Origin: DATKQI01 sp035532755
GTDB lineage: Bacteria; Pseudomonadota; Alphaproteobacteria; Acetobacterales; Acetobacteraceae
Reading direction: 5' to 3'
Length of the DNA stretch: 8,182 nt
Assembly: GCA_035532755.1 (NCBI GenBank)
Contig: DATKQI010000063.1
Coordinates: 1 to 8,182 of the forward strand
In this document: piece by piece, positions 1 to 6,153 of the stretch
Position numbering within the stretch: the stretch's first letter is position 1
How the letters are laid out: every line of letters starts with the position of its first letter
Translations under genes and position numbers: made by a program
Notes under the pieces: generated by a model
Database searches by the model: none
What the model saw: only the letters and a program-made list of their open reading frames with translations
Told to the model about the DNA's origin: nothing

Positions 1-1
1 G

Positions 2-418
2 GTCCGGCTGCTCCGGCAGGAGCCGCGGATGGCCCTGGCCGATCTCGCCCGCGGCGTCGGCATGTCGGCCCCGGCGGTGCGCGAGCGGCTGCAGCGGCTG
101 GAGGAGGAAGGCGTCATCACCGGCTACCGGCTGGAGCTCGATCCCGCCGCCCTGGGCTACCCCATCCTGGCCTTCGTCCGGGTGCGGCCGGCGCCAGGGC
201 AGCTTGCCAAGATTGCGGAAACCGCGAAGCGGATGCCGCAGGTCGTCGAATGCCATCGCGTCACCGGGGAGGATTGCTTCGTCCTCAAGGTCCATGTCGC
301 GGCGATCGACCAGCTCGATCGCGTGCTGGACCAGTTCCTGGCCCACGGGCAGACAACGACGTCGATCGTGCAATCGACCCCGGTGCCCCCGCGCGGCCTG
401 CCGCTGCCGGGCGAGTAG
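2..418 (+). CDS. Lrp/AsnC-family transcriptional regulator, 5' end outside the window
   Basis: The frame is open from base 2, and the protein before the first internal Met (base 29) already reads VRLLRQEPRM, which matches the usual Lrp start region (a helix followed by 'L..D.R.s..dLA..vg.S'). The true start is therefore upstream of the window and ATG 29 is not the start. 138 residues are visible; the family is usually about 150-160. The first part carries the winged helix-turn-helix (DLARGVGMSAPAVRERLQRL, then the wing EEEGVITGY). The rest fits the ligand-binding RAM domain, with the conserved VTGEDCFVLKV segment. Such proteins usually bind DNA as multimers and respond to amino acids or related small molecules. 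The target is unknown. The next gene on the same strand is an FAH-family enzyme, which could be a target or a co-transcribed partner; this is inference. Confidence 0.88.
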   Translation, partial: VRLLRQEPRMALADLARGVGMSAPAVRERLQRLEEEGVITGYRLELDPAALGYPILAFVRVRPAPGQLAKIAETAKRMPQVVECHRVTGEDCFVLKVHVAAIDQLDRVLDQFLAHGQTTTSIVQSTPVPPRGLPLPGE

Positions 419-509
419 CGCACGCAGAAGTGGCGGTGGCCGGGGCATGATGGCAAGCTCATCGTGCGAAGCCGTGACCAGCGGCCCAAAGAGACAGGGG
501 AGACATAAA

Positions 510-569
510 ATGGCTGCGAAGCGCCGTTCGATTGCGTCCCTCATCCATGCGTGGCGCGTGCTCCGATGA
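510..569 (+). CDS. Possible 19-residue leader ORF overlapping the start of the FAH-family gene
   Basis: A purine-rich Shine-Dalgarno-like AGGGGAGA (496-503) sits six bases before ATG 510. The ORF runs 19 codons (MAAKRRSIASLIHAWRVLR), is strongly basic, and stops with TGA at 567-569, which overlaps ATG 566 of the next gene as ATGA. The next gene has no visible ribosome binding site of its own, so translation of this ORF could bring ribosomes to it by termination-reinitiation. An in-frame upstream ATG at 447 would lengthen the ORF to 40 codons but has no comparable ribosome binding site. No known family is recognised. It may be only a translational coupling device, or a chance ORF. Confidence 0.4.
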   Translation: MAAKRRSIASLIHAWRVLR

Positions 570-1420
570 GGCTTGCCACATTCACCCAGGCGGGGCGGCG
601 AAGCTGGGGCGCGGTGGTCGAGGACGGGATCATCGATCTCGGCCGGGTGATGGACCTGACGGACATCCACACCCTGCTGGCCGCGGACCGGCTGTCGGAC
701 GCCGCGGCGATCGCGGCCGGCCGGGCCCCGGATTACGACAGGGCCTCCGTCACGCTGCTGAAGCCGCTGCGCCGCCCGGGGAAGTGCCTGTGCCTGTCGG
801 CGAACTACCCCGATGCCGGGGCAGGGGGCGCCGGGCCGTTGGCGCCGGCCCACCCGAGCCTGTTCGCGCGCTTCCCCGAAAGCTTCGTCGGCCCCGACGC
901 GCCGATCCTGCGGCCGGGGGAATCGGCGAAGCTCGATTACGAGGGGGAGGTGGTGGTGGTGATCGGCCGCGCCGGCCGCCGCATCCCCGAAGACGAGGCG
1001 ATGGAGCACGTGGCCGGCTACATGCTGGCCAATGACGGCACCCTGCGGGACTGGGTGCGGGAGGAATCCCTCGATGTCATGCCGGGGAAGAACTTCTTCC
1101 ACTCCGGCTCGCTCGGCCCCTGGATCGTCACGCGGGACGCCGCGGGCGACGGGCCGTTCGTGCTGACCACGCGGGTGAACGGGGAGGTGCGCCAGCAGGA
1201 CAGCACCGCCCGGCTGGTCTTCCCGATCCCGGTGCTGATCGCCCAGATCTCGCGCTTCATGGCGCTGGCTCCGGGGGACATCATTCTCACCGGCACGCCG
1301 GCCGGCATCGGCGCGCGGTTCGACCCGCCGCGCTACCTCGTGCCCGGCGATGTGGTGGAGGTGGCGGCCGAGGGGCTGGGCGTGCTGCGCAATACCGTGG
1401 CGGACGAGGAGGAGGAGTGA
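566..1420 (+). CDS. Fumarylacetoacetate hydrolase (FAH)-family protein
   Basis: The 284-residue protein has the fold typical of the FAH/2-oxo acid hydrolase or decarboxylase family: an N-terminal small domain (about 1-65), then the mixed beta-roll catalytic domain. Metal ligands expected for the family are visible as Glu126 and Glu128 (LDYEGEVVVVIG) and Asp157 (ANDGTLRD). Also present are Lys175 in MPGKNFF, the SLGPWIVT segment (182-189), VNGEVRQ, and the LTGTPAGIG loop (241-249). Substrates in this family are beta-keto or 2-oxo acids from aromatic or sugar acid breakdown, usually with Mg or Mn; the exact substrate cannot be read from sequence. The NYxxH motif near residue 80 reads NYPDA and lacks the histidine. 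I prefer ATG 566 to the in-frame GTG 551 because the family typically begins MRLATF. No ribosome binding site precedes it, but it overlaps the stop of a leader ORF. Confidence 0.88.
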   Translation: MRLATFTQAGRRSWGAVVEDGIIDLGRVMDLTDIHTLLAADRLSDAAAIAAGRAPDYDRASVTLLKPLRRPGKCLCLSANYPDAGAGGAGPLAPAHPSLFARFPESFVGPDAPILRPGESAKLDYEGEVVVVIGRAGRRIPEDEAMEHVAGYMLANDGTLRDWVREESLDVMPGKNFFHSGSLGPWIVTRDAAGDGPFVLTTRVNGEVRQQDSTARLVFPIPVLIAQISRFMALAPGDIILTGTPAGIGARFDPPRYLVPGDVVEVAAEGLGVLRNTVADEEEE

Positions 1421-1442
1421 CCCCCGCGACTGTCACGTGGAT

Positions 1443-1471
1443 TTCATACAGCCGGACATGGATGATATTTT
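1443..1471 (+). promoter_or_regulatory. Candidate sigma-70 promoter for the small exported protein
   Basis: TTCATA (1443-1448) and TATTTT (1466-1471) are separated by 17 bp, and each matches four of six bases of the -35 and -10 consensus. Bases 1461-1490 contain only 7 G/C of 30, a marked AT-rich island in a very GC-rich window. A start near 1478 would leave an untranslated leader of about 100 bases before ATG 1579. Confidence 0.4.
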
Positions 1472-1472
1472 A

Positions 1473-1486
1473 ATAACGTACGTTAT
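1473..1486. promoter_or_regulatory. Perfect 14-bp palindrome, probable repressor operator
   Basis: ATAACGTACGTTAT is its own reverse complement. It begins one base after the candidate -10 and would span the transcription start, the usual place for a dimeric repressor such as a TetR-type protein. No TetR-type gene lies in this window, so the binding protein is unknown. The symmetry is direct observation; the operator role is inference. Confidence 0.5.
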
Positions 1487-1517
1487 CATTTGCCCTGTTG
1501 TGGATCATGTTCCCGGG

Positions 1518-1562
1518 CGTCGGCGGAACACCGCCAACGAAAAGACCCGGGCCGGACGGCCC
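1518..1562 (+). promoter_or_regulatory. Two small hairpins in the leader before the small exported protein
   Basis: GGCGG (1522-1526) pairs with CCGCC (1531-1535) around an AACA loop, and CGT/ACG (1518-1520 with 1537-1539) can extend it past one mismatch. GGGCC (1549-1553) pairs with GGCCC (1558-1562) around GGAC. The second ends just before the ribosome binding site at 1565-1572. They may stabilise the mRNA or affect ribosome access. In GC-rich DNA such short stems also occur by chance. Confidence 0.25.
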
Positions 1563-1578
1563 ACACAGGAGACTGACG

Positions 1579-1848
1579 ATGAACAAGACCATTTTCGCCC
1601 TGATCGGCGCCATCACCCTGGCTTCCGCCAGCGTGGCCTATGCCGGCTCGGACGCGATCGTGACCGGCCCGGCCCAGCCGATCTATTCGGAACAGGCAGC
1701 CGGCAGCCAGGGCAGCAATACCGCGCCGGAATTCGCCCTGAACGGGCAGAAAGTGCAGTTGGGCGGTGGCGCGCTGGCGCCGATGCACGGTTCCAACGCG
1801 CCGGTGCTGTCCGAGGCCGAGGCGGCGCTGACCCACGCGAACGGCTGA
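1579..1848 (+). CDS. Small exported protein of unknown function
   Basis: An 89-residue protein starting at ATG 1579, preceded by ACAGGAGA (1565-1572) at six bases. The start MNKTIFALIGAITLASASVA followed by YA is a clear Sec signal peptide: a Lys at position 3, a hydrophobic core of about 13 residues, and an AYA|GS cleavage site after residue 22. The mature part is about 67 residues with no cysteines, rich in Ala, Gly, Ser, Gln and Asn, and looks weakly structured; I do not recognise a family. Longer in-frame starts upstream (such as 1498) would bury the signal peptide and lack a ribosome binding site. The gene has its own AT-rich promoter region with a palindrome, and a hairpin terminator behind it, so it is probably a single-gene transcript. 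Expected location is the periplasm or outside the cell. Confidence 0.75.
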   Translation: MNKTIFALIGAITLASASVAYAGSDAIVTGPAQPIYSEQAAGSQGSNTAPEFALNGQKVQLGGGALAPMHGSNAPVLSEAEAALTHANG

Positions 1849-1904
1849 CGATGCGGCTGATCTGGGCATGATCCGGACGGCCTGACCCTTCGGGTGCCAA
1901 TCGA

Positions 1905-1936
1905 AACGGGGCCGGTCCGCAAGGACCGGCCCCGTT
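1905..1936 (+). terminator. Strong hairpin terminator with a GCAA tetraloop
   Basis: AACGGGGCCGGTCC (1905-1918) pairs perfectly with 1923-1936, giving a 14-bp stem closed by a GCAA (GNRA-type) loop. It lies 57 bases after the stop of the small exported protein. The following bases (CGTGTG) are not a T-run, so it is not a classic intrinsic terminator, but stems this strong without a T-tract are common gene ends in GC-rich bacteria. It could also protect the transcript 3' end. Confidence 0.75.
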
Positions 1937-1973
1937 CGTGTGCGCGGGCCGTGGACCGTGCGGGCGGTTCGGC

Positions 1974-1990
1974 GCATCGTGCCACGATGC
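1974..1990. promoter_or_regulatory. Perfect 8-bp inverted repeat over the MFS start codon
   Basis: GCATCGTG (1974-1981) and CACGATGC (1983-1990) are exact reverse complements separated by one base, and the ATG of the transporter (1987-1989) is inside the right arm. The one-base spacer suits a dimeric DNA-binding protein better than an RNA hairpin. Chance occurrence in GC-rich DNA is possible. Confidence 0.3.
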
Positions 1991-3162
1991 CGATTCGCGC
2001 CCGGCTGATCGCGGTGATCGGCCTTACACAAACCTTGGCCTGGGCCAGCACTTTCTATCTGCCGGCGGTGATCGCCGGGGCCGTGGCGACCAGCCTGCAT
2101 GCCAGCCGCGTGGCCGTGATCGGCGGGCTGTCCTGGGCATTGCTGGTGGCCGGGCTGACGGCGCCGTTCGTGGGCAAGGCGATCGAGCGGCGGGGCGGCC
2201 GGCTGATCCTGGCCGGCGGCAACCTGGTGCTGGCCGCCGGGCTTGCCCTGCTGGCCGCAGCACCCGGATTGCCCCTGTGGTATGCGGGCTGGACCGTGCT
2301 GGGCTTCGGCATGGCGATGGGGCTGTACGATGCGGCGTTCGCCACGCTCGGGCGGCTGCTGGGTACGGCCGCACCCGGCGCGATCTTCGGCGTGACCATG
2401 ATCGCGGGCTTCGCCAGCACCATCGGCTGGCCCACGGCGACGGCGCTGACCGCCGGCATCGGCTGGCGCGGGACCGCCCTGGTCGGCGCGGCCTTGCTGG
2501 CGGGGGTGAATGCTCCGGTATTGTGGTGGCTGGTGCCGCCGCTGGCGGACGGTGTGCATCGGGCGGGCGCCGCGCAAGCCGCTCCACCGGCCCATCCGGG
2601 CGCCCGGCAGGCCTTCCTGCTGCTCGCCGTGTTCCTCACCTTGCGCGCGGCGATCAGCGCCACCGTGTCGGTCCATGTGCTCACGCTGCTGCACGGGCTC
2701 GGGCTGAAGGTGGCGGCCACGCTCGCGGTGGCGGCATTGCTGGGGCCATCCCAGGTGAGCGGGCGGCTGATCGAGGCGGTGGGGCGGCGCTTCCGCGATG
2801 CGCTCGGCACCGCGCGCATCGCCGCCGCGCTGATGCCGCTCGGCATCCTGGCCCTGCTGGCCACCGGCCCCAGCGCCGCGCCGGGAAACGCGGTGGCCTT
2901 CGCCATCACCTACGGCATCAGCAACGGCGTGCTGACCATCACCCGCGGCGTGGTGCCGCTGATGCTGTTCGGCCCGGCCGGCTATGCGGAGCGGATGGGC
3001 CGGCTCGCCATGCCGCAGCTGATCGCCCAGGCGGCGGCGCCCACGCTGCTCACGCCGCTGGTGACGCTGTTTCCCGCGCGCGACGCGATGGCCCTGCTCG
3101 GGCTGGTCTCGCTGCTCGCCTGGGGGTGCCTGCTCGGGATCAGACGGCCTGCTCCACGGTGA
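1987..3162 (+). CDS. Major facilitator superfamily (MFS) transporter
   Basis: A 391-residue, strongly hydrophobic protein with a series of membrane-spanning stretches through its whole length, the size usual for 12-helix MFS carriers. Between helices 2 and 3 it has a form of motif A (GKAIERRGGR, residues 63-72). A polar linker rich in Ala, Pro and His (about 195-212) fits the central loop between the two six-helix halves. The segment MGLYDAAFATLGRLLG followed by FGVTMIAGFASTIGWP is characteristic of one bacterial MFS subgroup whose substrates I cannot name. ATG 1987 starts directly before the first helix; an in-frame GTG at 1951 is an alternative, and neither has a good ribosome binding site. 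The longer frame from 1894 starts inside the terminator and is unlikely. Its last 23 bp overlap the convergent copZ gene. A copper link is not supported by sequence. Confidence 0.87.
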   Translation: MPIRARLIAVIGLTQTLAWASTFYLPAVIAGAVATSLHASRVAVIGGLSWALLVAGLTAPFVGKAIERRGGRLILAGGNLVLAAGLALLAAAPGLPLWYAGWTVLGFGMAMGLYDAAFATLGRLLGTAAPGAIFGVTMIAGFASTIGWPTATALTAGIGWRGTALVGAALLAGVNAPVLWWLVPPLADGVHRAGAAQAAPPAHPGARQAFLLLAVFLTLRAAISATVSVHVLTLLHGLGLKVAATLAVAALLGPSQVSGRLIEAVGRRFRDALGTARIAAALMPLGILALLATGPSAAPGNAVAFAITYGISNGVLTITRGVVPLMLFGPAGYAERMGRLAMPQLIAQAAAPTLLTPLVTLFPARDAMALLGLVSLLAWGCLLGIRRPAPR

Positions 3163-3340
3163 AGCCGGCGTCGCGGATGGCCTCCGCGATGGCCGCTTCC
3201 GGGCGGGCCGAGCGGATTTCCACCTGCTTGCTGTCCAGATCGGCAGCGATCTCGGCCGAGGCATCCACCCCGCGCACCGCGCCGGTCACGGCCTTCACGC
3301 AGCCGCCACAGGTCATGTCGGGGATCGAGAAACGGATCAT
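3140..3340 (-). CDS. copZ: Copper chaperone, heavy-metal-associated (HMA) domain protein CopZ
   Basis: A 66-residue single HMA domain: MIRFSIPDMTCGGCVKAVTG begins the usual beta-alpha-beta-beta-alpha-beta fold. Cys11 and Cys14 form the Cu(I)-binding CGGC motif, preceded by the conserved Met9-Thr10. The protein ends with the typical GFTVEQAV strand. Such cytosolic chaperones bind Cu(I) and pass it to the matching N-terminal domain of CopA, or to CueR. The start at 3340 is chosen because AAGGAG (bases 3347-3352 on the other strand) sits six bases before it and the HMA fold begins there; an in-frame ATG at 3361 would add seven residues. It diverges from copA and has its own CueR-type promoter. 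Its 3' end overlaps the MFS gene tail to tail by 23 bp with no terminator visible between them. A role with another metal is possible but less likely given the neighbours. Confidence 0.9.
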   Translation of the reverse strand: MIRFSIPDMTCGGCVKAVTGAVRGVDASAEIAADLDSKQVEIRSARPEAAIAEAIRDAGFTVEQAV

Positions 3341-3366
3341 CGGGAACTCCTTCACCTTCACGCACG

Positions 3367-3397
3367 CATATCGGGGTTGCCACTATGGGAAGGTCAA
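3367..3397 (-). promoter_or_regulatory. CueR-type promoter for copZ
   Basis: Read on the minus strand, TTGACC (3392-3397) is followed by a 19-bp spacer and GATATG (3367-3372). The 19-bp spacer is the over-long spacing typical of MerR-family-activated promoters. The spacer carries a dyad, TTCCCAT-A-GTGGCAA, centred on 3384, with two mismatches. The -35 and left arm are identical to those of the copA promoter. Confidence 0.8.
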
Positions 3398-3426
3398 GGG
3401 TGGACAATCCGGCTTGACCTTCCCAT
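3385..3426. repeat. Inverted pair of 14-bp CueR half-sites between copZ and copA
   Basis: ATGGGAAGGTCAAG (3385-3398) and CTTGACCTTCCCAT (3413-3426) are exact reverse complements separated by 14 bases. Each holds a -35 hexamer and the upstream arm of a CueR box, one facing copZ and one facing copA. Confidence 0.9.
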
Positions 3427-3444
3427 GATGGGAATCTCCATCTG
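3414..3444 (+). promoter_or_regulatory. CueR-type promoter for copA-cueR
   Basis: TTGACC (3414-3419), a 19-bp spacer, then CATCTG (3439-3444) as a weak -10. The spacer holds a perfect dyad, TTCCCAT-G-ATGGGAA, centred on 3427. The outer bases ACC on the left are not mirrored on the right (TCT), so symmetry ends there. This matches the family rule that MerR-type activators bind between -35 and -10 elements spaced 19-20 bp apart and twist the DNA on metal binding. Confidence 0.85.
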
Positions 3445-3468
3445 CGGCTGGTCATCCAGGAGGCCGCC

Positions 3469-5661
3469 ATGCCCGATACCGCACTGCCCATATCCGATCT
3501 GAACGAACTCGACCTCGCGATCGAGGGCATGACCTGCGCATCGTGCAGCACACGGGTGGAGAAGGCGCTGGCGCGGGTGCCGGGTGTTAGCGCTGCCATT
3601 GTGAACCTGGCCACCGAGCGCGCCCGGGTCCGCGCGCTGCCCACGGTTTCCCCCGCGGCGCTGATCGCGGCGGTGGAGCGGGCCGGCTATGGCGCGCGCC
3701 CGGCCGCCGCGCCCGCGAAGCCCGGCCGTCCGGCGCGGGAGGCGGTGCATCTGGCCGCCGCCGTGATCCTCAGCCTGCCGCTCATCGCGCCGATGCTGCT
3801 GATGCCGTTCGGGCTGCATGCCGCCCTGCCGGGTGTCGTGCAACTGGTGCTGGCCGGCGTGGTGCAGTTCTGGCTGGGCGCGCGGTTCTACGTCTCCGGC
3901 TGGAAGGCCGCGCGCAATGGTAGCGGTAACATGGATCTGCTGGTCGCGCTCGGCACCTCGGCCGCGTTCGGGCTGTCGGCGGTTTCGCTCGCACGCGCCT
4001 GGCCCGGGCCGGCGCCGCATCTGTATTTTGAGGCGTCCGCCGTCGTCATCACCCTGGTGCTGCTGGGCAAGTATCTGGAAGGGCGGGCGAAACGGCAGAC
4101 CGTGGCGGCGATCGCCGCGCTGGCCGCGCTGCGCCCCGCGCAGGCGCACCGGCTGCGGGACGGGGTGGAGCAGGATGTGCCGGTGGAGATGCTGGCGGTC
4201 GGTGATCTTGTCCGCATCCGCCCCGGCGAGCGGATGCCGGCGGACGGGGTGGTGGAATCGGGCGAGGGCAGCGTGGATGAAAGCCCGATCACCGGTGAAA
4301 GCCTGCCGGTGGCGAAGGCGCCGGGTGCGACGCTGACCGGCGGGACGCTCAACAACGAGGCGCCGCTGGTGCTGCGCGTGGCCGCGACGGGGGCGGAGAC
4401 GGTGTTGGCGCGGATGATCCGGCTGGTGGAAAACGCCCAGGCGGGCAAGCCGCCGATCCAGCGGCTGGTCGATCGCGTGGCGGCGGTGTTCGTGCCGGTG
4501 GTGCTGGCGATCGCGCTGGTGGTGCTGGCGGGCTGGCTGCTGGCCGGGGCGAGCGTGCCGGTTGCGATCATCAACGCGGTGTCCGTGCTCGTCATCGCCT
4601 GCCCGTGCGCGCTGGGGCTCGCCACGCCGACCGCGATCATGGCGGGCACCGGGCTTGCCGCCCGCCACGGCATCCTGATCCGCGACGCCGCGGCGCTGGA
4701 GCAGGCGCACGCCATCACCACCGTGGTGTTCGACAAGACCGGCACGCTGACCGAGGGCAGGCCGGTGGTCGTGGCACTGGACGCGGCGCCGGGTGAGGAT
4801 GCCGGCGAGGTCCTGCGGCTGGCTGCCGCGCTGCAAGCCGGCAGTGAACATCCGCTGGCCCGGGCCGTGCGCGCCGAAGCGGCGCAGCGGGGGATTGCAG
4901 TGCCGCCGGCCACCGCCGCCCGCACCTTGCCCGGGCGCGGCGTGACGGCGGAGGTGGAGGGCCGGCGGCTGGTGCTGGGCAGCGCGCGGCTGCTGGCTGA
5001 AGCGGGCGGGTCGGCCGAGGCATTGCAGGGTGCGGCCGACCGCCTGGCCGCCGAGGGCCGCACCGTCGCGTGGCTTGCCACTGCCGAGGGGCGGATGCTG
5101 GGGTTGATCGGCTTCGGCGATACCGTTCGGCCGACGGCGGCCGCGGCCGTGCACCGGCTGCGGCAAATGGGCCTGTCGGTGGTGCTGCTGACCGGGGACA
5201 GCGAGGGCGCGGCGCGGCAGGCGGGGGCGGCGCTCGGGATCGACACGATCGTCGCCGGCGTGCTGCCGGCCGAGAAGGCGGAACGGGTGGCGGCACTGCG
5301 CGGCACACGCGGCGTGGTCGCGATGGTGGGTGACGGCGTGAACGACGCCCCCGCCCTCGCCGCCGCCGACATCGGCTTCGCCATGGCCGGCGGGACGGAC
5401 GTGGCGATGGAGACCGCGGGCATCACCCTGATGCGCCCCGATCCGCTGCTGGTGGCGGACGCGATCGACCTGTCGCGCCGCACCTGGGTGAAGCTGCGGC
5501 AGGGGCTGTTCTGGGCCTTCATCTACAATCTGGTGGGGCTGCCGCTGGCCGGGTTCGGCCTGCTGAACCCGATGCTGGCCGGGGCGGCGATGGCGTTCTC
5601 CTCGGTTTCCGTGGTGGCGAACGCGCTGACTTTGCGGCGCTGGAAGGGGCTCGCGACATGA
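3469..5661 (+). CDS. copA: Cu(I)-exporting P1B-1 ATPase CopA
   Basis: A 730-residue P-type ATPase that pumps Cu(I) out of the cytoplasm using ATP. One N-terminal HMA domain has GMTCASC with Cys23 and Cys26. Membrane helices follow from about residue 90. The actuator domain has TGES (275-278). The metal-binding helix has Cys378-Pro379-Cys380 (CPCALGLATP). The phosphorylation site is Asp422 in DKTGTLT. The ATP-binding domain has SEHP (459-462), and the hinge is GDGVNDAP from residue 621. The last helices carry the P1B-1 signature: Tyr686-Asn687 with Pro692, and Met708 with Ser711-Ser712, which point to Cu(I)/Ag(I) rather than Zn or Co. The start has AGGAGG (3458-3463) five bases upstream. All catalytic residues are present, so it should be active. 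It is preceded by a CueR-type promoter, and its stop overlaps the cueR start. Confidence 0.96.
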   Translation: MPDTALPISDLNELDLAIEGMTCASCSTRVEKALARVPGVSAAIVNLATERARVRALPTVSPAALIAAVERAGYGARPAAAPAKPGRPAREAVHLAAAVILSLPLIAPMLLMPFGLHAALPGVVQLVLAGVVQFWLGARFYVSGWKAARNGSGNMDLLVALGTSAAFGLSAVSLARAWPGPAPHLYFEASAVVITLVLLGKYLEGRAKRQTVAAIAALAALRPAQAHRLRDGVEQDVPVEMLAVGDLVRIRPGERMPADGVVESGEGSVDESPITGESLPVAKAPGATLTGGTLNNEAPLVLRVAATGAETVLARMIRLVENAQAGKPPIQRLVDRVAAVFVPVVLAIALVVLAGWLLAGASVPVAIINAVSVLVIACPCALGLATPTAIMAGTGLAARHGILIRDAAALEQAHAITTVVFDKTGTLTEGRPVVVALDAAPGEDAGEVLRLAAALQAGSEHPLARAVRAEAAQRGIAVPPATAARTLPGRGVTAEVEGRRLVLGSARLLAEAGGSAEALQGAADRLAAEGRTVAWLATAEGRMLGLIGFGDTVRPTAAAAVHRLRQMGLSVVLLTGDSEGAARQAGAALGIDTIVAGVLPAEKAERVAALRGTRGVVAMVGDGVNDAPALAAADIGFAMAGGTDVAMETAGITLMRPDPLLVADAIDLSRRTWVKLRQGLFWAFIYNLVGLPLAGFGLLNPMLAGAAMAFSSVSVVANALTLRRWKGLAT

Positions 5662-6119
5662 ACGCCGAACCGCTGGTGACGATCCGCCGGGCCGCCGAGG
5701 CGTCCGGCGTGTCGGCCAAGATGATCCGCCATTACGAGCAGATCGGCCTGATCCGCCCGCCGGTGCGCTCGGAGGCCGGCTACCGGTTCTACGCGGGCGC
5801 GGACGTGCAGACGCTCGCCTTCGTCCATCGGGCCCGCGCGCTTGGCTTCTCGCTCGACGAGATCCGCCGCCTGCTGGCGCTGTGGCAGGATCGGGATCGC
5901 CCCTCCGCCGAGGTGAAGGCGCTCGCGCTGCGGCATGTCGCGGCGCTGGAGGCGAAGGCCGCGCTGCTTCAGGACATGGGCCGCACGCTGCGCCACCTCG
6001 CCACGCACTGCCATGGCGACCACCGGCCCGAATGCCCGATCATTGACGCGCTGGCCGGTGCGGAGGGCGCGCACCCGGACGCGGCGCACCTGGACGGGGC
6101 GGAGCAGATCGGGGAATGA
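5658..6119 (+). CDS. cueR: MerR-family copper-responsive regulator CueR
   Basis: 153 residues. The N-terminal winged helix-turn-helix of the MerR family (TIRRAAEASGVSAKMIRHYE, then GLIRPPVRSEAGYRFY) is followed by the long dimerisation helix. The metal loop has Cys118 and Cys126 with seven residues between them, then PIIDAL, as in CueR (C-x7-C-PII). Ser83 in PSAEVK lies where CueR-type sensors keep a serine selective for monovalent Cu(I), Ag(I) or Au(I); divalent-ion sensors such as ZntR have a cysteine there. The C-terminal tail is acidic and His-containing (121-153). ATG 5658 overlaps the copA stop as ATGA, indicating translational coupling. Cu(I)-bound CueR is expected to activate the two boxes between copZ and copA, which would make this an autoregulated operon. 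Rhizobial relatives are called HmrR; that name would also fit. Confidence 0.93.
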   Translation: MNAEPLVTIRRAAEASGVSAKMIRHYEQIGLIRPPVRSEAGYRFYAGADVQTLAFVHRARALGFSLDEIRRLLALWQDRDRPSAEVKALALRHVAALEAKAALLQDMGRTLRHLATHCHGDHRPECPIIDALAGAEGAHPDAAHLDGAEQIGE

Positions 6120-6125
6120 TCCTGG

Positions 6126-6138
6126 CGGCATGATGCCG
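6126..6138. repeat. Small dyad between cueR and the LysE-type gene
   Basis: CGGCAT-G-ATGCCG is a perfect 6-bp inverted repeat with a one-base centre in the 34-bp gap after cueR. No T-run follows, so it is not a clear terminator. Its significance is uncertain. Confidence 0.2.
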
Positions 6139-6153
6139 TGGCAGGAGAATGCG

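Noticed and set aside
29..31. ATG 29 as the start of the Lrp-type gene
   Set aside because: The residues before it continue the family's N-terminal helix, so the gene begins outside the window.
510..1420. Frameshift joining the leader ORF to the FAH-family gene
   Set aside because: The enzyme is complete from MRLATF, as in its family, so no missing N-terminus needs to be explained.
1894..1986. A 31-residue N-terminal extension of the MFS transporter
   Set aside because: It would be encoded partly by the terminator hairpin, is polar and unlike MFS N-termini, and has no ribosome binding site.
1486..3264. A 592-codon open frame on the minus strand opposite the MFS gene
   Set aside because: It is rich in Arg, Gly, Gln, His and Pro with no recognisable domain, and mirrors the codon pattern of the real gene. 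Long antisense frames are expected at this GC content.
3394..5522. Long minus-strand frames (590 and 544 codons) opposite copA
   Set aside because: copA carries every P-type ATPase motif in the plus frame; the antisense frames show only low-complexity composition and lack plausible starts.
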